NCBI GenBank assembly: GCA_025355595.1
Contig: JANXZI010000481.1
Span: 1 to 10,208, forward strand
Direction: 5' to 3'
Source of the DNA: Spartobacteria bacterium
GTDB lineage: Bacteria > Verrucomicrobiota > Verrucomicrobiia > Chthoniobacterales > Chthoniobacteraceae
DNA length: 10,208 bases
The position numbers and the translations under genes were made by a program. Positions within the stretch are counted from its first letter, which is position 1. Each line of letters begins with the position of its first letter. Positions 1 to 5,559 of this stretch are shown one piece after another. The notes beneath the pieces were generated by a model, which saw only the letters and a program-made list of their open reading frames with translations, ran no database searches and was not told where the DNA came from.

Positions 1-390
1 GCTCCGTCTCCGCGAGCCGCCGCTCGATCTCCGACTTCTCCGCCGACAACACACCGTGCGCCTCCTTCGCCGCGTGGCGCGCCTCCTCCAGTGTCTGCGT
101 GAGGCCGTGGAAATTCCCGTGCAGTTCGCCATGTTTCGCCGAGAGCGCCGCGTGTTCCGCGGAGAGTGCCGCGTGTTCCTCCGCCGACGTCCGCTTCGTC
201 TCCGCCAAAAAGTGCTCCGTCTCCGCCAGCCGCCGCTCGATCTCTGACTTCTCCGCCGACAACGCACCATGCGCCTCCCCAGCCGTGTGGCGGGTCGCCT
301 CCAGCGTCTGCGTCAGGCTCTGGAAACTCCCGTGCAGCTCGCCGTGTTTCGCCGAAAGCGCGGCGTGCTCCGCGGAGAGCGCCGCGTGCT
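1..390 (-). repeat. 213-bp (71-codon) in-frame tandem repeat in the coiled-coil gene
   Basis: Bases 1-177 and 214-390 align without gaps at a period of 213 bases; by eye I count about 22 mismatches in 177. The period is exactly 71 codons, so the frame is kept. The encoded unit contains the heptads EHAALSA-EHAALSA-KHGELHG followed by a segment ending in EKSEIERRLAETE. Inside the unit a 21-base sub-repeat (about 141-161 and 162-180) encodes the doubled EHAALSA heptad. The array probably continues beyond the left edge, so the copy number is unknown. Confidence 0.85.
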
Positions 391-3300
391 CGTGCGCGGC
401 GAGTCGGTGGGCCTCCTCCGCCGCGCCGGTGATCTCCACCAGCCGGCGTTCGAGTTCCACCTTCACGGCCTCGGCTGCGTGGCGCTCGGCCTCCAGCGCG
501 AGGTTCGCCTCCGAGAGGCGCGTCTCGAGTTCCGTCTTCGCCTCGTGGAAGTGCGCGCGCTCCTCGTCCGCACGATGCATGGCCTCGGCGCGCGCGACCT
601 CCGCGTCGGCCAGCTTCCGCTCCAGCTCGTCCCGCAGTTGCGAGAGCTCGGAATTTTCCTGATCCGAGGAACGCTTCGTCTCCTCCAGCGTATGCATCGT
701 CGTCGCGAGACGCCCGTGGGCCTCGTCCAGCTCATCGGTGAGCGACGCGTGGCGCGCGTCCGCCTCGTCGCGCGTCTTTTCAAAGTGGGACTGGAGCGCG
801 CCGTGCCGCTCCCCGAGTTCCGCGTGCGCCTTCGCGTGTGCGGCATTATCGGACTCCGCGGACTTCCTCGCCTCGGCCAGCATGCGCTCCGTCGCCGCCA
901 GCCGCTGCTGGAGTTCCTCCGAGGCGACGCGCAGCGCCCTCTCCTGCTCGGCGGCCCGGCGCGCGGCATCCGCCATCGCCTTGTGAAGATCCGCGACACG
1001 ACGCTCGATCTCCGCCCGTTCGTGCATGAGCGCCGTGCGCTCCTGGTTCGCCGAACGCGTGGCGACGGAAAGTGTCTGCTCGCTCGAGGCGATCTTCGCG
1101 TACGTGGCCGCGAGTTCCTGTCGTGCCTTTTCAAGTTCCGCCGCAAACGCTCCCGTCGCCTCCTCGTGCTTCGCCTGGAGTCCCGCGAACTTCGCCGCGT
1201 GCGCGTCCCGCTCGGAGGCGAGCTGCGACTCGAGCTGCTCGCGGAGGGCATCGCCCTCCGCAATCCGTCCGTGCGCCTGCGAGACCTCCGCGGCCAGCGA
1301 CTCCCGTGTGCTGTCCAGCGAGCCGCTCAACGTCTCGTGGTGCGCGTGCGCCGCGGCGAGCTGCGCCGCGATGCCTTCCCGCTCCCGGCGCGCGGTGTCG
1401 CGCTCCGCAGTGAGTGCGGCGGCCTCCCGCTGGGCGGATTCCTCGAGCTGTGAAAGTGCTGCCGCGACCCGCTGCATCTCGGCCTCCGCGGTCTCACGTC
1501 CGCGCGTGACGCCATCGAGATGCCCGTGCAATTCCGCGAGTTCGGCCTGGAGCCCGGACAGCTCGTCCGTGAGCCGTTCCGAGGCCGTGCGCTGCTCCGC
1601 GAGCCCCGCCAGCGTGGCGGCGTGCCCGGCCTGCAGCTCCGCGAGATCGGCTTCGGCAGCCTGCCGCGCCACCGCCGCCTCCTTCTCCGCATCACGCGCG
1701 AGCGCGAGCTGGCTGCGAAGCTGGTCCACTTCCGACTGGAGCCCCGGATCCGCCAGCAGCCCCTGAGCGCCGGAGGAGAGCCTCGCGTTCTGTTTCTTCA
1801 GTTGGTTGCACGCGCGCTCCGTCGCCGCGAGCTGCCGCGCGAGATCATCGCGCGCATTGATCGCCGCGGCATGCTCCGCTTGGATCTTCGCGGTGATCTC
1901 CTCGCGTCCCGTGACGTCGCTCTGGAATCGCACATTCACCGCATCCGTCTCCGCGCGCAGCCGGTCGCGCTCGACGACGAGAGCGCTGATCTGCCCCTCG
2001 AACGAAGCCCCCTGCCCGCGCAGCTTCGCGGCAATTTCCTTGCGCTCTGCGATGATCGCCTCGCGTTCGCGACTGAACTGCGCCTGCCCCTCCGCGTGCT
2101 TTGCCCGGAGCTCGTCGAGCTGCCGGCGCAGCGCAGCCACCTCGCCACCCGCCTCGCCGCGGCTGTGGATCGTGCCCTGGAGTTCGCGGATCTCGGCATC
2201 CTTCGCCTGCGCCTGCTGTTCGAGCGAGACGATGCGCGCCGCGGATTCCGCCATCCGCTTTTCAGATTCCGCGAGTTCCTCCGCCCCCACGGCAGGCTTC
2301 TCCGCGGCGACACCCTCGGCCTTCTTCAAGTCCGCACGCGCGGCGTCGCGCTCCTTCACGAGCTGCTTCAGGCGATCGCGGTACTCGCTGAGTTCCGTCT
2401 CCATCCGCTCCATCGTCTGCGTGAAAAATGCGGCGGCCGCCTCCTTGGAGTCCACGCCTCCCCCGAGCAGCGACTCGACTTCCGCCGCACGCTGGCGCGC
2501 AGACTCGAGCTCTGCCTGGGCGATGCGGTTCTGCGCCTGGAGCGCATCCACCTCGTCCTGCAAATCCTTCATCGCCTTGCGCACGTCGCCCTCGCGCAGC
2601 TTCAGGCTGCCTTCGATTTCCTTCCGCATCTCCTGCTTGGCGGTCTCCATGTAGGTCGCCGTCTGCTCCTGCCTCTTGTCCGCGCTCGCGAGGAATTTCT
2701 CCGCCTTCGACCGCGCATCCTTCTCGCGCGCGAGTTCCAGCGCCGCCTCCTTCTGCGCCTGCTCGAGGGCCTTGATCCGGCGGTTCAGCTCCTCCACCAT
2801 GCGGTCGTGATCCCTCGTGCGCGGCACACCCGCGCCGGCGTGGCCGGATTTTCCCGAGGTTTCAAAAAATGCGACCTTGTCCTTCAGCCGATCGATTTCC
2901 TGCTGCTTGGCCTCCAGTTCCTTGTTCGCACGGGTCGCGAGATCCGAGCGGATGGACACCGCCGTGCTTCCTTCCGCGATGCGGTTCATCGCATCATCGA
3001 GATTCCTGCGCAGCGCCTCGGACTCCGCGGTGGCCTTATCGTGCGCCTCGCCGAGCGCCGTGCGTTGTGCCTCCAGATCCACGATCTGCCGCTCGTATTC
3101 GCCACGCATCGTCGCGACACGGCGCTGCACGTCCAATGGCAGCTCGTTGAGCTGGAGGTCAATCTTCGGAGCCGCCGGCTTTTCAGGCACAGGTGCCTTC
3201 GCGGGTGCCGGTGCCAGCGTATCCCTGATGAGCCGCAGCGGAGCCGGTGCAGACGGCCCACCGTCCGGCGTGGAAGCCGACGGTCTTGCGGCACCCGTGC

Positions 3301-3934
3301 CAGCGGGCTTCGCCGGCGGCAGCGGGGCCGGCTTGTCCGAGCCGGTGCGGGTGAACCATGATCCCGCCTGCTGTCCGCTGCCGCGTCCTGGCAGCACGCG
3401 GCTCGCCGGGACGGGCGCCTGCCCGCCGGGGCCAGGCTTTGCGGGTTTTTTCACACGCAGCTTTTCGGCGAGGGCCGAGGGCGCGCCGGAATCTGGGTCG
3501 GATGCCGCGCTCCCTTTCGCGTTCGTCACCAGCTTCGCGATCTTCTGCCAGGGGAAACGGATCTCGATGCCATCCGCCTCAAGCACCTCGGAGCGGAAAA
3601 TCTGCGGAATCCTGCGGTAGATTTCCGCCAGGTTCACCATCGTGATCCCCTGCGCGATCCGCGCCGAGAGCGCCGGGATCTCGAAGCGCAACTCGGCCTT
3701 CAGATCATGCGGCCCCGGCAGGAGAAGCTGCGCCGGGATGCGGTGGAGGAAATCACCGAGTTCCAGCCGGATGCCGTCCGCCGGGGGCGGAGCCTTCCGC
3801 TGGATCAGTTCGCCGATGCCAGGCGGCTTCGCCGCGCCCTTTGCGCCGCCGGACGGCCCCTTCTTCTGCTCCGGGGCAGCGGCAGGCTCAGGCTCAGGCT
3901 TTGGCTTGCGCTTGAAACGGTCGAGGAAACTCAT
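1..3934 (-). CDS. Giant coiled-coil protein with unassigned N-terminal domain (C-terminus outside window)
   Basis: An uninterrupted minus-strand frame of 1311 codons starts at ATG 3934 (MSFLDRFKRK) and is still open at base 1. Residues 1-37 are basic and Pro-rich, with no signal peptide or membrane segment, so it is probably cytoplasmic. Residues about 38-140 look globular (LELGDFLHRIP, then LAEIYRRIPQIFRSEV and IEIRFPWQKI); I cannot assign this to a family. Residues about 141-265 are a Pro/Ala/Gly-rich linker. From about 270 to the edge the chain is nearly all Ala/Glu/Arg/Leu/Gln heptad-like coiled coil with a few breaks (near 'FETSGKSGHAGAG' and 'LLGGGVDS'). No Walker A motif is seen, so it is not a complete SMC protein, though automated annotation might call it 'chromosome segregation ATPase'. 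The start lies 7 bases after the hflX stop, suggesting one transcript. A structural or scaffolding role is inference only. Confidence 0.88.
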   Translation of the reverse strand, partial: MSFLDRFKRKPKPEPEPAAAPEQKKGPSGGAKGAAKPPGIGELIQRKAPPPADGIRLELGDFLHRIPAQLLLPGPHDLKAELRFEIPALSARIAQGITMVNLAEIYRRIPQIFRSEVLEADGIEIRFPWQKIAKLVTNAKGSAASDPDSGAPSALAEKLRVKKPAKPGPGGQAPVPASRVLPGRGSGQQAGSWFTRTGSDKPAPLPPAKPAGTGAARPSASTPDGGPSAPAPLRLIRDTLAPAPAKAPVPEKPAAPKIDLQLNELPLDVQRRVATMRGEYERQIVDLEAQRTALGEAHDKATAESEALRRNLDDAMNRIAEGSTAVSIRSDLATRANKELEAKQQEIDRLKDKVAFFETSGKSGHAGAGVPRTRDHDRMVEELNRRIKALEQAQKEAALELAREKDARSKAEKFLASADKRQEQTATYMETAKQEMRKEIEGSLKLREGDVRKAMKDLQDEVDALQAQNRIAQAELESARQRAAEVESLLGGGVDSKEAAAAFFTQTMERMETELSEYRDRLKQLVKERDAARADLKKAEGVAAEKPAVGAEELAESEKRMAESAARIVSLEQQAQAKDAEIRELQGTIHSRGEAGGEVAALRRQLDELRAKHAEGQAQFSREREAIIAERKEIAAKLRGQGASFEGQISALVVERDRLRAETDAVNVRFQSDVTGREEITAKIQAEHAAAINARDDLARQLAATERACNQLKKQNARLSSGAQGLLADPGLQSEVDQLRSQLALARDAEKEAAVARQAAEADLAELQAGHAATLAGLAEQRTASERLTDELSGLQAELAELHGHLDGVTRGRETAEAEMQRVAAALSQLEESAQREAAALTAERDTARREREGIAAQLAAAHAHHETLSGSLDSTRESLAAEVSQAHGRIAEGDALREQLESQLASERDAHAAKFAGLQAKHEEATGAFAAELEKARQELAATYAKIASSEQTLSVATRSANQERTALMHERAEIERRVADLHKAMADAARRAAEQERALRVASEELQQRLAATERMLAEARKSAESDNAAHAKAHAELGERHGALQSHFEKTRDEADARHASLTDELDEAHGRLATTMHTLEETKRSSDQENSELSQLRDELERKLADAEVARAEAMHRADEERAHFHEAKTELETRLSEANLALEAERHAAEAVKVELERRLVEITGAAEEAHRLAAHEHAALSAEHAALSAKHGELHGSFQSLTQTLEATRHTAGEAHGALSAEKSEIERRLAETEHFLAETKRTSAEEHAALSAEHAALSAKHGELHGNFHGLTQTLEEARHAAKEAHGVLSAEKSEIERRLAETE

Positions 3935-3941
3935 GCGTAGA

Positions 3942-5321
3942 TCATTGGGCGTTCCGCTTCGTTCTGGCAGCGGGCCGTTTTGGGTAGCTGCTTTCGCGCC
4001 CGGTGTCGCGAAAAAATCGCGCCCGCCCGCGCCCCGCGGCCTTCGGCGGGGCTGCGGCGAACCGCGCACACTCCGCCGCGAGCCGCTCCGAGAGCGTGAC
4101 CGTCACCAGCGCATCGCTGCCGTCGTACGTGATCCCATGCACCTGCGCCTCGCGGTGCAGCCGCGCGAGCAGGCAGGACTCGGCGGCGGGGATCCGCAGC
4201 TCGCGCGTGACGTTTCCGGGCGACGCAAGCTCGGTCATTTTTTCCAGCAGCGCCGGGAGCCCCTCGCCCGTGTGGACGGAGATGAAAATCGCGTCCGGAA
4301 AATGCGAGCGCAGCCGGTGAATCGCCGCGGGGTCGGCGACCTTGTCCACCTTGTTGAAAACGATGATCGTCGGGCGCGCGCCGGCACCGAGTTCCTCCAG
4401 CACGTCGAGCGTCGTCTGGTGGAACTTGATCACCTCGGGCGCGCTCGCATCGAGGAGATGCACGAGAAAATCCGCCTGCACCGCCTCTTCCAGCGTCGCC
4501 TTGAACGCCTCGACGAGGCGGTGCGGCAGCTTGCGCACAAAGCCGACCGTGTCCGTGAGCAGGAGCGGCTGCTTCGAGGGCAGCGCGACCTTGCGCGTCG
4601 TCGTGTCGAGCGTCGCAAAAAGTTTGTCCTCCACGAGCACCTCCGCGCCGGTGAGCCGCCGGAGCAGTGAGGATTTTCCGGAATTCGTGTAGCCGACGAT
4701 CGCGCAATTCGGCACCGGCGTGCGCTGGCGATCCTTGCGCTGCGTGGCGCGCGCACTGCGGATTTCCTTCAGCTCGGCCTTGAGCTTGTCCATCGCCTTC
4801 CAGCTCCGGCGGCGATCCTGCTCAAGCTGGCTCTCGCCCTCGCCGCGTCCGCCGATGCCGCCGCCCTGCTGGCCGAGATGGCTCCAGGCGCGCGTGAGCC
4901 GCGGCAGCGAATATTCGAGCTGCGCGAGTTCGATCTGGAGCCGCGCCTCGCGCGTCCGTGCGCGTGCGCCGAAGATGTCCAGGATCACCTTTTGCCGATC
5001 GAGCACCGGCAGGCCCGCGAGTAGCTCCCAGTTCCGCTGCTGGCTCGGCGAGAGATCGTGATCGAAGATGATGCCCGCGAGCTTCTCCGCCTTCGCACGA
5101 GCAACGATCTCCTCCGCCTTTCCGCTGCCGATGAGGTAGCGCGCGTGCATCTCGCGGTGCTGCACGAGTTCGCGCCCGGCGATGCGCAGGCCGCGCGTCG
5201 CCACGAGTTCGCCGAGTTCTTCGAGCAGGCTCGCCGCCTCGTCGCGCTGCGAGGCGAGCGTATAGTTTCCGATCAGCAGGACCGCGCCGGGAGTCGCCGG
5301 CGTTTCAGGAGAATTGGGCAT
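3942..5321 (-). CDS. hflX: GTPase HflX
   Basis: Encodes 459 residues from ATG 5321 (MPNSPETPAT). HflX is a translational GTPase that binds the 50S subunit and splits or rescues stalled ribosomes, typically under stress. Visible marks: the HflX N-terminal domain with GSGKAEEI (about 65-72) and FDHDLSPSQQRN (86-97); the Gly-rich linker GGGIGGRGEGES (153-164); and the GTPase domain with G1 GYTNSGKS (210-217), the Thr cluster LDTTTR (238-243), G3 DTVGF (257-261), G4 NKVD (323-326) and G5-like SVHTGEG (348-354). All key GTP-binding residues are present and the length is normal for the family. The frame stays open upstream to an ATG at 5525, but those 68 extra residues run through the 5391-5466 hairpin and are not HflX-like, so I chose 5321. 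No clear Shine-Dalgarno sequence is seen. The stop is 7 bases before the coiled-coil gene. Confidence 0.96.
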   Translation of the reverse strand: MPNSPETPATPGAVLLIGNYTLASQRDEAASLLEELGELVATRGLRIAGRELVQHREMHARYLIGSGKAEEIVARAKAEKLAGIIFDHDLSPSQQRNWELLAGLPVLDRQKVILDIFGARARTREARLQIELAQLEYSLPRLTRAWSHLGQQGGGIGGRGEGESQLEQDRRRSWKAMDKLKAELKEIRSARATQRKDRQRTPVPNCAIVGYTNSGKSSLLRRLTGAEVLVEDKLFATLDTTTRKVALPSKQPLLLTDTVGFVRKLPHRLVEAFKATLEEAVQADFLVHLLDASAPEVIKFHQTTLDVLEELGAGARPTIIVFNKVDKVADPAAIHRLRSHFPDAIFISVHTGEGLPALLEKMTELASPGNVTRELRIPAAESCLLARLHREAQVHGITYDGSDALVTVTLSERLAAECARFAAAPPKAAGRGRARFFRDTGRESSYPKRPAARTKRNAQ

Positions 5322-5559
5322 GGGTGGGCGAACCGCACACCGTATGGGCTGCCGCACGGATCGCAAAGCGCGATGTTTCGGGGCGTTCGCGCAAAAATTC
5401 AAAATGCAAAATGCAAAACACAAAGCCGGCCCCTTTGGATTTTGTACTTTGTATTTTGAAATTTGCATTCCCACATCGCTGCAAAATTGGCGCGCAGTCT
5501 GCTCTCTCAGGCGAATTGTGCCCACAGTAGTCCTGCCAAGTCAGCCCCAAGCCAATCCG
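5322..5559. other. Divergent intergenic region between hflX and the kinase
   Basis: About 238 bases separate the chosen hflX start from the chosen kinase start. It must contain promoters for both directions if the starts are correct. Apart from the hairpin at 5391-5466, I see no confident -35/-10 pair or Shine-Dalgarno sequence. Both neighbouring reading frames remain open through it by chance (hflX frame to 5525, kinase frame back to 5314), so simple gene callers could produce overlapping, over-long products here. Confidence 0.6.
5391..5466. repeat. A/T-rich long inverted repeat (hairpin) in divergent intergenic region
   Basis: The left arm 5391-5425 and right arm 5433-5466 are near-complementary, forming an imperfect stem of about 34 pairs around the 7-base loop CCGGCCC (5426-5432). 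The arms are built from TGCAAAA-like short repeats on the left (AAAATGCAAAATGCAAAA) and TTTGTA/TTTTGAA words on the right; several mismatches become G-T wobbles. It is much more A/T-rich than its surroundings. It lies upstream of both hflX and the kinase gene and is not followed by a clean T-run, so it looks more like a small dispersed palindromic element than a standard terminator. A regulatory effect on either gene is possible but not shown. Confidence 0.75.

Noticed and set aside
269..3361. Two long plus-strand frames (269-1453 and 1520-3361) with Arg/Leu-rich products
   Set aside because: They lie opposite a single continuous minus-strand frame with coherent coiled-coil composition and a well-formed N-terminal domain. 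The plus-strand products are featureless Arg/Leu-rich sequences, as expected from the antisense of GAG/GCG/CTC-rich codons.
1..3934. Calling the coiled-coil gene an SMC chromosome segregation ATPase
   Set aside because: The N-terminus has no Walker A nucleotide-binding motif, which an SMC protein carries near its start; similarity would be from coiled-coil composition only.
3931..4707. Minus-strand frame of 258 codons overlapping hflX
   Set aside because: It is an alternative frame of hflX, giving an Arg/Ala/Gly-rich product without motifs, while the hflX frame carries all GTPase motifs.
5401..5420. Short TGCAAAA word repeats as a CRISPR or iteron array
   Set aside because: The words are directly adjacent without spacers, too few, and are better explained as one arm of the long inverted repeat.
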